DNA of 64,000 nucleotides from Lineus longissimus (lineage: Eukaryota; Nemertea; Pilidiophora; Heteronemertea; Lineidae): assembly GCF_910592395.1 (NCBI RefSeq), contig NC_088317.1:10044001-10108000 (forward strand), written 5' to 3'. Shown one piece after another: positions 1-12,111 of this stretch (position 1 is the first letter of the stretch; every line of letters starts with the position of its first letter). Both the position numbers and the translations under genes were made by a program. The notes beneath the pieces are model-generated. The model made no database searches and had not been told where the DNA came from. It saw only the letters and a list, made by a program, of their open reading frames with translations.

Positions 1-578
1 AGGCATGCCGATTTGAAATGGCCCATTACTGCTAGTGCTACCCCAGCAAAGAATTCATCTTCTTTCAAAAAATCAGTTTATTTATCTGCGATTTTCGCAA
101 AATCTTACCATGAAAAGGTGAGGTTTGTGATGAAAAACAACCTCAGATTCAGAAAAGTGAGGTTACATGTACTAGCAAACCTCACTTCTTTTAGTTGCTG
201 GCTCAGACAGGACCGGAGTTTAGCCCTTCACGCTGCAACCATCTTCATGCGGAGCCTTGTCTGGAGCCATGTCGATGCATGATGAGGTCATCATGTATCA
301 ATCGATTTCCCCCTCTACTACAACCATTGTACACTTGGGAAATGACGTTGTGTCTTAATTGAGGGGTAACATAAACTTTTGAACTCGGGATGCACTGACA
401 GTGCTTGAATGGGTTTTTGTGCCATGGCTTGCGCTTCCTATTTCTAAAAATATCGAAGAACACGTTTTTCTACAATCTAAAATTGGAAAAGCGTCTTACT
501 TTTAGAAAAATATGTCACCAAAGAAATAAGCAGAGAACTTCATTGAGGGAATTCTTTTGTCACTCTTCCTCCTAGATA
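1..578. other. Intergenic, no gene seen
   Basis: No open frame here looks like a protein. I see no splice-bounded exon and no RNA gene. The stretch ends where the first Helentron-like copy begins. Confidence 0.4.
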
Positions 579-642
579 TTTTTAGCTCAGCTGACTAAGT
601 CAGCCGAGCTTGTCAAATAAGTTGTTCAGTGGCGTCCGTCTG

Positions 643-673
<31 letters not shown>

Positions 674-2275
674 GTTAAACCCATGGTGCACATTTTGTAA
701 CCGTAAGACCTAGAGACTTCAATTTTGCATTTCTGGATACTTCTGGTCAAACTCTACTTTCAAAACAAAATTTGTCGCCATTCGACCTACTTCCTGCGAG
801 CGAGAGTGCATGAAGGAAACTGGCCTATATCGGCCTAGGAGCAGCAGAATTAGTCGAAATATGATCTAATATTAAGATAAAATTCTTGAAAATCTATTTT
901 ATTGAGAAAAAGTTCAAAAATTTTAACAGGAGAGGGCGCTACCTGCCTTTTAATTATTTCTGCCGATTCAAATTCCCGCCCGATGACGTCAGCCATCAAT
1001 GAAGTCTCCTATTTGCCAGTTCTCAAAACATGGCAGCTGCACAACAAAAGCAGTAGCTCCAGGAATAAATCACTGTTCACTTCAGCTTCGTAATCGATTG
1101 TACCCCCACTTTATTGTGTTTTGTGTGGTGTTCCTATTCAATCAACGATGTAAGGCCTTATTATGTTGGTTTTAATTGAGAAGGTGCATTATAAGCGGCC
1201 TACGAAATACCGAAGCGGAGACAAAATGGCGGCATGTTGTTTACGCTATGTGCTATAATCTTGGAGCTCAATGACACTCAAGTACCCAATTTTCTGCCTA
1301 AAAAGTAGTCTGGTAGGCGATATTATCACTAGTTCGTTTCAGTGGTAGTCATAAGGTCTTTAGGGACTACTTTCAGAAATTAGTTCTTGAAAATTTGGCC
1401 ACATTTCTGTGAAAACGATATCGGAAAACTTGTGCATGCTCTGTTCGCGATGACATCGCCGATGTATTTTGAAGTGGAGAATTCCCACAGTATGTGCAGT
1501 GAATCGGCATGATTCTGTTCGCCTATTAAGTTTTAGTTCTACGATTCTTTCATGAGTAAAAAGTAGACATTCTAAGCAATACAATAATGTCACTCCCATA
1601 AAAATTGATTGGAAATTGAGGGAGCTACGGCATTCTGTTCGGCAACTGGCAGCGCTGAAAAAATACATTGCATACTGTATAATACCAAATGGCACATTTT
1701 AAAAAGCACTCATTGGACAACGTAGGGAATCACCAGAAATGACGTCATCGCTGGTCTAAATAGAAAACTACGGTGGCGCAGTAGAGCACAAGAAAAGGTT
1801 TAGCATTAACTTCGTCATGCAAGCTTCAGCAACAAAACGATTTCTCATGAATGATTTATTTGATCATCATCAGCTTGTTTCCCCTGATAGATAAAAAATG
1901 ATTTACAATTTCAAAGTTTTCTATTTTGTGTATAGTCACATGTTATTTAACTGGCAAGGAGCCAAGCAGTTTTGAATATTCGCGGGAAAATACTTCGTAC
2001 TTGTAAACGAGGCTATGACAATGAGTATCCTCATTCATGGCATAAACTTCATGTTTCGGTAAATATTTTCATACGATGATTTCACCCGAATTATGGTCAG
2101 GATTGAGGAATGAACAGTGGCATAATTATGTCAACCAAAAACATTGGTACCGCAGTGAACGCAGAAGGATATCAAATACCATGGAGCATGCCATTTTCAT
2201 GCATAATGAACTGAACACCGGGAAGATGTTAATGATATTAACTCAGCTGAGCGCCAGGCCCTTGGGCCTCTTGTT
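579..2275 (+). mobile_element. Helentron-like non-autonomous element, family H1, copy a
   Basis: This 1.7 kb unit recurs almost identically at 5396-7090. It starts TTTTTAGCTCAGCTGACTAA and ends AGGCCCTTGGGCCTCTTGTT. The sequence GCTCAGCTGA at the 5' end recurs inverted just upstream of the 3' end, followed by the palindrome AGGCCC-TT-GGGCCT. A 5' terminal repeat matched by an inverted partner placed before a 3' hairpin is the known layout of Helentron-type (Helitron-2) elements, as is insertion next to T. A (CCAT)n microsatellite follows the 5' end, as in many DINE-1-like elements. There is no coding capacity and no clear target-site duplication. The class is inferred from this architecture, because no Rep/helicase is present. 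Confidence 0.6.
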
Positions 2276-3363
2276 CAAGGTCACATTAGGTCAAAATTCA
2301 TTAAATCACGGTAAGGTGGCACATTTCTAAACTTGTGTGGACATGTATCTAGTGACCCTCTACTTTACCCCTAAAATTTGGCGTGCTCAAAATTGATTGA
2401 TTGAATATGGCCGCCAGGTGGCCATATTGAAAATTGAACAAAGTCCTATGACTCGCAAAACGATGATTGGATTTAAACCCATGTGGTTATGTAAATGTGT
2501 CTATGTAATGTACATAATGTATGTACTCTTTACCTTAGCCCAAATTTTCAGTCTAATAAAGTTTTGTCCAATGACCAAGTTGTTAAGAAATCTTGAAAAT
2601 CGCTCTGATTTCCAAGATATCTGAACAATTTGGACAAAACCTACCTCAAATGAATCCTCACAGAAAGTCCCAGCATGTTCTTCCATTCCAAAGTGTTTTT
2701 AATTGACCACAACCACTCTCAAATTTGGCAAAATGTTGCAGCATAGGAAATTTTTTGTACACAAAAAAAATGTACAGGCTTTGAGACCCAGGACCTAATC
2801 ACGTTGTACACAGAGGGTCATATCATACATTGTTCATGACTCAAGACTGCTGGCAGTGCATTTCATTGCATTTAGCACAGGAAAATGTATGTTGGTGCAA
2901 AGTCAACATTTCTGGTGCAGATGAAGTCGGAGCAAAGTTTGGAATGGAAGAACATGCTGGGACTTTCTGGGAGAATTCATTTGAGATTGTTCAGATATCT
3001 TGGAAATCAGACTCAGAGCGATTTTCAAGATTTCTTAACAACTTGGACAAAACTATAATATAATATGGCTGCCAGGCGGCCATCTCTAAAATCAATCAAA
3101 ATCCTAATTACATTGTACTTTGTAAGTGATAATTGGATTGCAACCAAATATCATTAAGTAATTACATATGTACTCTTTACATTATCCCAAACATTCAATG
3201 TAATCTATGACAAATATGGCAGCAAGGCCGCCATCTTGAAAATTCAACGAAACCCTGTTACTCCCTGGCTAAACTGTTGATCAGATGTCAATCCACATCC
3301 ACTGCAAATGACATGCACTAACATTTTAGCTGAGGTGAGCACATGGTTCCTGGATCATTCATT
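2276..3363 (+). mobile_element. 3' part of a Helentron-like family H2 element, 5' truncated
   Basis: From the base after H1 copy a, the sequence matches the interior and 3' end of the H2 elements at 30992-32058 and 35086-36057. It has 'aaggtcac', a 'gtatctagt-accctct' segment, and repeated ~150 bp modules carrying ATATGGC-GCCAG-GGCCATCTTGAAA (about 2404, 3061 and 3212). It ends in GAGGTGAGCACATGGTTCC followed by a degraded GGTTCCTGGATC hairpin. The matching 5' half is not found upstream of H1a, so this copy was truncated or fused to H1a. Confidence 0.55.
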
Positions 3364-5395
3364 CATCTCCCATTCCACAATGGTGGCACGTTTGCTCACC
3401 ATTCACCATTGATGCTAGATACATGAAGTTGAAACTTGGTATGTGAATGTCTGAAATGACAACATGACGTGACATGAATGACTGACATACATTAATACAA
3501 AAACATCCCAATTCAATGCAAATTGAACTCGTACTTTCTGGGCTCAAGACAGTGACCTACATGTACCTTTTGAAGCCATATTCAAACTGGTCACAAGGCT
3601 CAAATTGCAATAATCTGTTCATTCTGCTATAAATTTCTGTTTTAAATCTAGTGAATTTTTAATTATTATTTGTCCAAGATCAATCTGGTGAGCACAATTC
3701 CCCTGGCTGCTTTTTATGGGCACTTTCACACAAAAGGTTGCCTTGAATGTTTCAAATGAGTGAAAAATAAAGTTGGATATGATGGAAAACTTTTTTTATT
3801 GCTTAACAGTAGAAATATAGGGGAAACTTAACTTACAAGGAGAAGGCTACAACCCCAACGATTACAAAAATATACTACTCCAAAGGAAAACAATGCTTTT
3901 TTTTAGGGGAATACTGACAAAAGTGACAGCAATGCAAAATTCAACCTGTATCATCTAGAATTTGCCCTATTTCAACTAGAAATGTTGTAACACTAGTAAA
4001 TGAAACAAAAAATCCATCTTGAAAATTATATTTTTCACAAAAAATTGATTTTAGGGCTGAAAACGAACCACTTTCTCCCAATGACCGGCCTTCATCTTGA
4101 ATAGAAAGTAAATTGTTGTACCTGGCATAGTGAAATTCATTGAGAATGTTGATTGGATAGAAAGAATGGTCTCCAGAAAATCTCAGGTTCATACTCCGGG
4201 CAGTTTTGGTTGTACAAAGGTTTAAAGTTGATATACAAATTCAAAACATATGTTCTGGAGATGACAAAATAGTTTAACATGAAATCAACCTTCAAATTAT
4301 AACACTTCTGGTTTGTTATGAATGCTAATTTTTCTCTTACATTGTCATTTTTGTAGCATTGCTCCTCCTTTTACTACAAATCCCTAAATTCTGAGATTTA
4401 ATATTGGCAAATGCTCGCCTTCAGCTATTTCACAAAATTCATGATAACAACAAGGATTATTTTAACAGGAAACCGTAACGAAAATAAATCACAAAATGGT
4501 CTTCCTGACCAAAAGCAAACATGGCAAGAGGGTCTAACATAGCATGAATTCAGTTATTTTAAATTGACAGCTGATTATGTAAGAAAATGAGTAATGTTCT
4601 GGAGAGGACACAACTTTTAACGCGAAGGTGGACTGAATAACAAGCGCAGTACAGGCTCATATCTAAGGCAGAACTGCTTCAAGTAATGGGAATAAACCAT
4701 TGAAGAAGATGGACATCATCATAGATTGATTTTCTACACTTCAAGGTCATTCCAGCCTTCATATATTTTTATCATGGGCAATACTTATATGAGTAGCCCC
4801 GCACATGTCAACTTGTTAAGACACTGATATAGTGATTCACAGTAGCAGATGATACATTTTTGGTTAGAACACCTTTTGCCATTCAGTCAAGTCGAACAGA
4901 GATGAGAACAAATATATTTGATACAGCAAAGTAAGCCTCAGCCTTCTGTCCAGGAGAGGACATTTTCTTTAACAACAATATCAATGTGCACAGATCACCA
5001 CAACTGTGAAATCATCCATGAGATGGTGACGCACGTTTCTCTAATTGAAGGTTCCTGACAAATGATCATGCCATTCATGGTTTCTGACTTTCCTGAGGAT
5101 TATCCAGCGATTGGTTTCCCCTAAAAAAGGGTCTAGATTTCAGTTGAGTGGCACCCACTTGGCACCGTGGTGATTTACAGTTATTTGACCTTTTTTAGTG
5201 ACTGAGGTGGAGCGAATTGCACTTTTCTGCATGATGTTGTACCAGTATCTCATATTGGATCTAATATGAATGTCAGTAGCAGCATTTTATTGTCAGTCAT
5301 CATCATGTTAAATAGATGTTCTGGAGAGGACATTTTGTTAAATAACATTTTATCCCATTGTCATTCACAGTCAAAGCAGGTTGAAATGTTTTCTG
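3364..5395. other. Gene-free stretch with repeat debris
   Basis: No convincing exon. A degenerate H2-type 3' end (GGTGAGCACAATTCCCCTGG) lies near 3686-3715. Four copies of a conserved ~27 bp box lie at 4251, 4595, 4945 and 5317 (annotated separately). It could be the upstream intron or intergenic space of gene A. Confidence 0.4.
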
Positions 5396-7350
5396 TTTTT
5401 AGCTCAGCTGACTAAGTCAGCCGAGCTTGTCAAATAAGTTGTTCAGTGGCGTCCGTCTGTCCATCCATCCATCCATCCATCCATCCGTCCGTTAAACCCA
5501 TGGTGCACATTTTGTAACCGTAAGACCTAGATACTTCAATTTTGCATTTCTGGATACTTCTGGTCAAACTCTACTTTCAAAACAAAATTTGTCGCCATTC
5601 GACCTACTTCCTGCGAGCGAGAGTGCATGAAGGAAACTGGCCTATATCGGCCTAGGAGCAGCAGAATTAGTCGAAATATGCTCTAATATTAAGATAAAAT
5701 TCTTGAAAATCTATTTTATTGAGAAAAAGTTCAAAATTTTAGCAGGAGAGGGCGCTACCTGCCTTTTAATTATTTCTGCCGATTCAAATTCCCGCCCGAT
5801 GACGTCAGCCATCAATGAAGTCTCCTATTTGCCAGTTCTCAAAACATGGCAGCTACACAACAAAAGCAGTAGCTCCAGGAATAAATCACTGTTCACTTCA
5901 GCTTCGTAATCGATTGTACCCCCACTTTATTGTGTTTTGTGTGGTGTTCCTATTCAATCAACGATGTAAGGCCTTATTATGTTGGTTTTAATTGAGAAGG
6001 TGCATTATAAGCGGCGTACGAAATACCGAAGCGGAGACAAAATGGCGGCATGTTGTTTACGCCATGTGCAATAATCTTGGAGCTCAATGACACTCAAGTA
6101 CCCAATTTTCTGCTTAAAAAGTAGTCTAGTGGGCGATATTATCACTAGATCGTTTCAGTGGTAGTCATAAGGTCTTTAGGGACTAAATTCAGAAATTAGT
6201 TCTTGAAAATTTGGCCACATTTCTGTGAAAACGATATCGGAAGTGCATGCTCTGTTCGCGATGACATCGCCGATGTATTTTGAAGTGGAGAATTCCCACA
6301 GTATGTGCAGTGAATCGGCATGATTCTGTTCGCCTATTATGTTTTAGTTCTACGATTCTTTCATGAGTAAAAAGTAGACATTCTAAGCAATACAATAATG
6401 TCACTCCCATAAAAATTGATTGGAAATTGAGGGAGCTACGGCATTCTGTTCGGCAACTGGCAGCGCTGAAAAAATACATTGCATACTGTACAATACCAAA
6501 TGGCACATTTTAAAAAGCGCTCATTGGACAACGTAGGGAATCACCAGAAATGACGTCATCGCTAGTCTAAATAGAAAACTACGGTGGCGCAGTAGAGCAC
6601 AAGAAAAGGTTTAGCATTAACTTCGTCATGCAAGCTTCAGCAACAAAACGATTTCTCATGAATGATTTATTTGATCATCATCAGCTTGTTTCCCCTGATA
6701 GATAAAAAATGATTTACAATTTCCATCAAAGTTTTCTATTTTGTGTATAGTCACATGTTATTTAACTGGCAAGGAGCCAAGCAGTTTTGAATATTCGCGG
6801 GAAAATACTTCGTACTTGTAAACGAGGCTATGACAATGAGTATCCTCATTCATGGCATAAACTTCATGTTTCGGTAAATATTTTCATACGATGATTTCAC
6901 CCGAATTATGGTCAGGATTGAGGAATGAACAGTGGCATAATTATGTCAACCAAAAACATTGGTACCGTAGTGAACGCAAAAGGATATCAAATACCATGGA
7001 GCATGCCATTTTCATGCATAATGAACTAAACACCGGGAAGATATTAATGATATTAACTCAGCTGAGCGCCAGGCCCTTGGGCCTCTTGTTGTTAGTTAGT
7101 TTGACCGAATACTTGAAGGGAAAATGCATGTCACTGCTGGCTTTCATGCACTGAATGAAATATTTCTTGTTCTGGAGAGGACAGTTTTTTAACAGAATTT
7201 GCGGGACCTCATTCCATGGGCCTCGCTTTCAGTCATCCAGCTAGAGAGGGAGGCATGACTAGTAGGTTACTGTGGACATTCCATTTCTGAAAGCAACTGA
7301 ATGTAGCCTTTTCATTTTCTGTGATGTTCTGGAGAGGACATTGCTCAAAA
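4251..7350 (+). repeat. Six spaced copies of a conserved box, consensus TGTTCTGGAGAGGACATTTT
   Basis: Boxes start at about 4251, 4595, 4945, 5317, 7168 and 7325. Each is followed within about ten bases by TTTAAC or TTTTAAC. The DNA between them does not align by eye, so this is not a simple tandem repeat. The spacings are 344, 350, 372, 1851 and 157 bp. Removing the 1695 bp H1 insertion between boxes four and five leaves 156 bp, the same as the last spacing. Box three reads GTCCAGGAGAGGAC, and the others GTTC...GGAC, so a four-pair stem (with G-U) is kept. Function unknown. Confidence 0.6.
5396..7090 (+). mobile_element. Helentron-like non-autonomous element, family H1, copy b
   Basis: Second full copy of the unit at 579-2275, in the same orientation. 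It differs by scattered substitutions and a few small indels (for example a missing six-base stretch near 6240 and four extra bases near 6723). Start and end signatures are identical, including the GCTCAGCTGA pair, the (CCAT)n tract and the 3' AGGCCC-TT-GGGCCT palindrome. It lies between two of the conserved boxes, and removing it restores regular box spacing, so it inserted after the boxes formed. No protein is encoded. Confidence 0.65.
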
Positions 7351-7817
7351 CGTTTTAACAGAAAGTGACATGGTTTGGTTTTGCCACCATAACTCCAGAA
7401 CGAATGGACCGATTTTGACAACATTTGGACTGTACTAAGTTTACCTGTGTCCTTCTCCAGAATTGTCAAATGAAATGTATAATTTGAAAGTCTTCATTCA
7501 AAAACATCATGTTAAACAAGTAGAAAATAAGGATGAAACACTCAAATGTGGCCAAAAATGTGTTAAAAAGATGTCTAGCGTTGCAACCGACACTCCTATA
7601 ATGTTCATATTTGGCTTGTAGACTCCCCCTACCATGGGTTACAACTTGAAACCATCAAAACTAATCTCACTGACACCTGTTTGCAAATATATCACATCGA
7701 ACTTCAAATTTTTGAAGGCAACCTATTGTGTGAAAGTGCCCTTATATTGCCTCTTGCGCTAATATATCCAAAATTTCATTCCTGACTCTAAGCATTTTAT
7801 TATCATTTTTTGATTAG

Positions 7818-8048
7818 GTTAAAAAAATGCCAAAAATAGCAGGTGGCCCTCCAGAGAAGCGTCGGCGCTTAATTGATGAGGACATCAGTGATGATAGTGA
7901 TGATGATGATGAGGAGGAGGATTCTTTCTTGAGTGATAAACTGCGTGGGCAGCATGCAGCTGAGCTCCTACTTGAAGTATCGGAATCAATCCTCCCCATA
8001 CATGAGAAAAAAAGGCATGTCCTGGGATTAACTATACAAGGAACAAAT
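7818..8048 (+). CDS. Gene A, penultimate exon (unrecognised protein)
   Basis: Acceptor TTTTTTGATTAG precedes 7818 and donor GTAAGT follows 8048. The exon is 231 nt, phase 0 at both ends. It encodes basic residues (VKK start, EKRRR), an acidic tract (SDDSDDDDEEED), then the motif DKLRGQ and a segment ending HVLGLTIQGTN. Gene B exon 32585-32893 has the same phase, the same VKK start, an acidic tract, then SKLRGQ and MILGLTVEATL, so this is a paralogous internal exon. An in-frame ATG at 7827 could be an initiator, but homology to B suggests the exon is internal and earlier exons exist. None were found in the 7.8 kb upstream, so they may lie outside the window or be lost. Family and function are not recognised. 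The acidic and basic tracts hint at a nuclear protein (inference only). Confidence 0.7.
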
Positions 8049-8214
8049 GTAAGTACAGAACAGAACTTTTCTGACTCAGCTTATTATTTCAAGATCAGTA
8101 ACAGTTCTTATTAAACTGGCACTTCTGGACTGGATGTTATCCAGGCTGATTGATTTTCTTACATGTATGTGGCTCTGGAATTCACCACTATCTTTGGTCG
8201 AATACTCTATCTAA

Positions 8215-8466
8215 AGGCCCATCTCCATCAGAGCATTTTTCTCGTCGTTCGACGTTGCATTTTAAAAACGTTTTGACGCGGCACTCCCGGAAGCGACTTA
8301 TAAAAACCGTGCTGTAACATAAATTGTCTGCACATTTCACTGACAACCTTATTGTCGGTGAAATGGTGCAGACAATATACGTCTTAAAAGACGCTGTCGC
8401 TGCCGCGTCTTAACTTTTAACGCAACGTCGAACGACGAGCAGAAACACTATGATGGAGACGGGCCT
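8215..8466. mobile_element. 252 bp MITE with TAA target duplication (PIF/Harbinger type)
   Basis: Terminal inverted repeats begin AGGCCCATCTCCATCA on the left and, read inward, AGGCCCGTCTCCATCA on the right. They stay similar for about 45 bp (both contain CTCGTCGTTCGACGTTGC). TAA occurs on both flanks (8212-8214 and 8467-8469). The three-base TWA duplication is typical of Harbinger elements. An inner palindrome (CTGCACATTTCAC...GTGAAATGGTGCAG) lies at the centre. It sits in the intron between the two gene A exons. Confidence 0.75.
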
Positions 8467-8607
8467 TAACTCACAAGAATTCACATCTTTGAACTGAAGG
8501 GTACGCTGTTCGTATTAAAATAGTGGATCAGGAAAATAGAAATGCAGTTACTGATTCAATGCTGTAGTGCTTATTATGCATGCACATTTGAAACTTGGTA
8601 GCTGTAG

Positions 8608-9073
8608 TATACAGTGGATCCGGGTTTTCGATTAGACCTACTTTTCAAGGTCAGTAACATTAACAAAGGTCAAAATTCATCAAGTCGCCAATAGCTGTGG
8701 CATGTTTTGTTTCAATTTGAGCTAGTAGAAGATGCGTGTAGCAACCCTCTATTCTACCCTAAAATTTGGCTTGTTCGTCCTATACTCTGAAACTGGTTAT
8801 CGTATTGCATTTGCAACCAAAATTCATGTATCTCTTTATTTCTACATGGACGCATGTCATCGTCTCTGATTTTCATGCGATAACCAATACGGCTGCCAGG
8901 GGGCCATCTTGAAAGTTAAACCAAGTCTTACTAACTCTGATAAGTGAAACTATTGATGGAATTGCCTCTGTGATTATCCCAGATTTCAACGAATTTCCAT
9001 GTGACATGTAAATTCAGGGCAAATGACATGCATTATCATCATTATCCGAGGTGAGCACATGGTCCTGGACCAA
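8608..9073 (+). mobile_element. H2 Helentron-like element, 5' truncated, in gene A intron
   Basis: It matches H2 copies from 'ccgggttttcgattagacctac' through the ATACGGCTGCCAGGGGGCCAT module to the 3' end GGTGAGCACATGGTCCTGGACC. The 5' terminus (TTTTAGCTCACC) is absent. It lies just upstream of the acceptor of the last gene A exon. Confidence 0.55.
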
Positions 9074-9122
9074 GTGTAAAATGTGAAACAGTGAGCAGTA
9101 AAATTATACTTTTGTGCTTCAG

Positions 9123-9347
9123 GTCTGTTTGACAGGTTTGGAAATAGATGAGGACCATTTCAAGCAACTGCAGGAGCCTGTTTACAAAGAGCTTAAAGAT
9201 GAAAAGGCAATGATATACCACACACGATCCTATGACATGTTCATCAAGGAAGATCGTCATCACCTTATCAAAATCTTGTTAACTTTGGTCAAATTAGCCG
9301 ACAATAGGTATTTGATGCATCTCCTTTACCCACAGGATAAGCTATGA
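9123..9347 (+). CDS. Gene A, last exon (unrecognised protein, C-terminus)
   Basis: Acceptor TTTTGTGCTTCAG precedes 9123 in phase 0, continuing the frame of the 8048 donor. It encodes 74 residues and a stop. It begins VCLTGLEIDEDHFKQLQ and has the pattern IYHTRSYDM, followed by a charged then hydrophobic stretch (KEDRHHLIKILLTLVKL). Gene B's last exon begins VRLTCLEMDLDDLKKMQ with IFYTKAYE, so the two align throughout. AATAAA overlaps the end of the coding sequence at 9348. I do not recognise the family. The hydrophobic C-terminal stretch could be an amphipathic helix, but this is not tested. Confidence 0.72.
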   Translation, partial: VCLTGLEIDEDHFKQLQEPVYKELKDEKAMIYHTRSYDMFIKEDRHHLIKILLTLVKLADNRYLMHLLYPQDKL

Positions 9348-9353
9348 ATAAAA
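9348..9353 (+). terminator. Poly(A) signal AATAAA of gene A
   Basis: AATAAA starts directly after the TGA stop of the last gene A exon, followed by a T-rich stretch. This would give a very short 3' UTR. No other strong AATAAA is seen in the next few hundred bases. Confidence 0.45.
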
Positions 9354-9436
9354 ATTTCGATGCTTGTTTTAGTTTTCTCTATAAAGTGCAAAGGTGGGAA
9401 CAGTGCTGTATCGATTTTGAGTCTGATCCAGAACCC

Positions 9437-10095
9437 AATACGGCTGCCAGATGGCAATCTCGCTTTTAAATTTTTCTTTACTTACTATGAACATGTTAGT
9501 CTTGTTATGATCTAAACCTCTTCTTATAATGAACTGAAAATTTACTCTGTTATAAATTTGTCTCTGAATTTGGTATTTTTACTAATCAATTATGTTTGAT
9601 GTAATGAATGAGTCTGAATGAACTAACATAGTGGAAGGTGTATTTCAAGCCACACTTACTCTACATGTATTTCTTGGAGAACCAGCATTACAGTCTTTGT
9701 TGCAATCAATAATCATGTGGGAGAGGAGCAATTAGGATACCAAAACCTATTTCAGAAGGGGGGTCTTTGAGCCAAATTATTGGGACATGAATTTGTACAA
9801 ACACAAACTATAAGGAAAACGTTTTGGTGAAAACGTGGCACAACAGTACAAAATCTTTTCGATTTTTTTCGATGGGAGTCTGACGAAAAGTTCGCTACTC
9901 TGAAATTAATGATGGCATTGCAACCAAATTTAATGTATCTATGTACTCGTAACAGTATCCCCAGTTTTCAATGTAATCCGGTGACAAATATGGCCACTGC
10001 CATCTTGAATATTATACTCCCTAGACTGTTGAACATACTGCATTGACATTTATTACGCGAGGTGAGCACAAGGTCCCTGGACCATTCATTTTTCC
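9437..10095 (+). mobile_element. H2 Helentron-like element, 5' truncated
   Basis: Modules ATACGGCTGCCAGATGGCAAT (9437) and ATATGGCCACTGCCATCTTGAA (9978) are followed by GCGAGGTGAGCACAAGGTCC and the hairpin GGTCCCTGGACC at the 3' end, then ATTCATTTTT. This matches the 3' half of other H2 copies. There is no coding content. Confidence 0.5.
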
Positions 10096-12106
10096 AGAAC
10101 AGGTCACATTTTCTGGTGTGGTTTTTTTTGTTAATACAGAATGACACAAAATAATTACAATCAAGGATGCCTATAATTGCATCAATACTTATAGAGGAAA
10201 CTATTTTTCTCTTTTAACGTTTAACTTGCATTGTAGTATCGCTTTTTTGGTGACAGGGTATATCTACTGCATATGTATGTATATTGCCATGCCTTTTTGC
10301 TTCATTCCTATGATCATTTTATCTTTCACTCACTCCCTGGTGTCTGTGTTAACTGTATGTAATGTCTCTTTCAAGTTTAGTCTGTATTTCATTATGTGCT
10401 TGGTACACCTTTTTGGACGCTGACGATGAGCTAGTTGTCATTTCTAGAACATGGTACTGGGTATTAAAAATATGGCCACTTTTTTGTTTCTGTTTGAAAA
10501 TGGTTTAAAAAGAGACCCAACATTTTTCCCATACAATACATGTATCTTCCCTTTTTAATGAAAATGCCTTAAGATTATTTTAGCATTTGTTTTCTCAGTT
10601 TTGATACTTTTTGTTCACAAATTAGCATAAAGATTGTGTCTATCTAATGGCAGATTTTTTTGGGTTTTGAACCAGAATGATGCTAACATCAAAAGCTTCA
10701 GAAAGTGGCCAGAGAAAAGAGGATACAGTTAAGTTGATGAGCTGCCTAAGTTTACTTTGACAAAAAATGTTTGTAGAATTCAGAAGATGATTCAAGAAAC
10801 CATGTCTAAATGTGCAACTGTTGTTACAAAGACATTCACTGATCACTTTCTATCATAACTTGACTTGAAATAAACCCATGACTCTAGCAAAGGTACACAA
10901 GTCTTTTTAACCAAAGATGGATGATCATGTTAAAGGAGTTTGCCCGGCTTTATGGCCCTGTTCAGTATGTCTCACTGATAGTGGCACTGAGATGGAGAAT
11001 GATTATGGATTTTTAGATTCGTTCAATTTAAAGCCAGTCCCCAGAATGCAGTATGGTATGAGAATGTGCAAACTCCAGCTTTTTTGTATGACCAGCTCAT
11101 GATACAAGTCAGACCTTATCTACTTTATCTACATGTATGTATAGAAATTTTAAAAAGAAACTGAAAAAAGTACCAAACAAATTACAGTGAGTGCTCTGGG
11201 TAGCCAAAGTGTAACTGATATCCAAAGTGACCCAGTTGCTGGCAGATTATAGCCTCGGTTTAGTATACCTGGTTAGCATAAACTTGGCTGCCCACTGACA
11301 TAGATTCATGCATAATATGTCCTAGTTTACCTATATTAGGAATGTAAACAATAATAGTGCCATGCATGGAAAGTGGAGTTTGTCCATCTGAAATGTGCAT
11401 TGAATTCACTATTGCAGTGCAATAAATAAAATCACCCTCTCAACATCCCTAATCCATTGAATCAAGAATATCCAAATATCCAAACAATTATTTCATTCCA
11501 TATTCCTTTTTTGGTCGAAAAATATAAATCAAAGTAAGGGTCACTGAATGAATATAGGCCTACAAAGGTGAAACATTGATAATCCAAAAGAAGTAAGAAT
11601 ATAATCCACCAAAGGAACAACAAAATAAGTTTAACCTGTTCAGAAGAACTGGAACCAGGAAAGATGTAACAAAATTGACAAGGCAGGAAGCACTTGATCT
11701 TCACCACCACGTGTTTCATCATGGTTACTGTGGTCAATATGCTAATGAGCGGCTGATAATGAGCTGGACAAGCAACATCAAAAATGTGATAGCCACTTCG
11801 TTGATGACCAGAAAGGGTGTAAATTGTACTCATTCACTACAGTAAGACATGGTCAACACCATGGAATTGACCTTCTGTACTTGAAGTATCAGAAACAAAA
11901 TCTATCCCTATTACAAGATCAAAGGAATATGCCGCCTTGCAAACAAGCAGCCTGCTGAGTTTGAGAGATTATAGCAGACAAGTGTATAAACAAATTAACC
12001 CAAATGTGTGTAATTAATCAAGCAGAAAGGTCCCTGTACCAGGCTGTATCATGATACCATACACAAGTTGACCACCAAGAATGTTATTGACAGTTTAGTT
12101 GAGGGG
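10096..12106. other. Gene-free stretch
   Basis: AT-rich sequence with frequent TACATGTA-type motifs. The longest frames (for example minus 11833-11462, hydrophobic) resemble no family and have no splice context. I see no repeat termini until the BEL element. Confidence 0.4.
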
Positions 12107-12111
12107 GAGGG

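Noticed and set aside
1360-1695. Minus-strand 111-codon frame, repeated at 6189-6506 in the second H1 copy
   Set aside because: It is conserved only because the whole element is duplicated, and the second copy has a frame-changing difference near its end. No domain resemblance.
579-2275. Classical Helitron (5' TC, 3' CTRR)
   Set aside because: The ends are TTTTTAGC and CTCTTGTT, not TC...CTRR. The Helentron-type end layout fits better.
7814-7999. Serine-rich minus-strand frame over gene A
   Set aside because: It is the antisense shadow of the acidic tract in the gene A exon, which has paralogue and splice support.
11462-11833. Hydrophobic 123-codon minus-strand frame
   Set aside because: Composition is biased by the AT-rich DNA. 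No splice context and no family resemblance.
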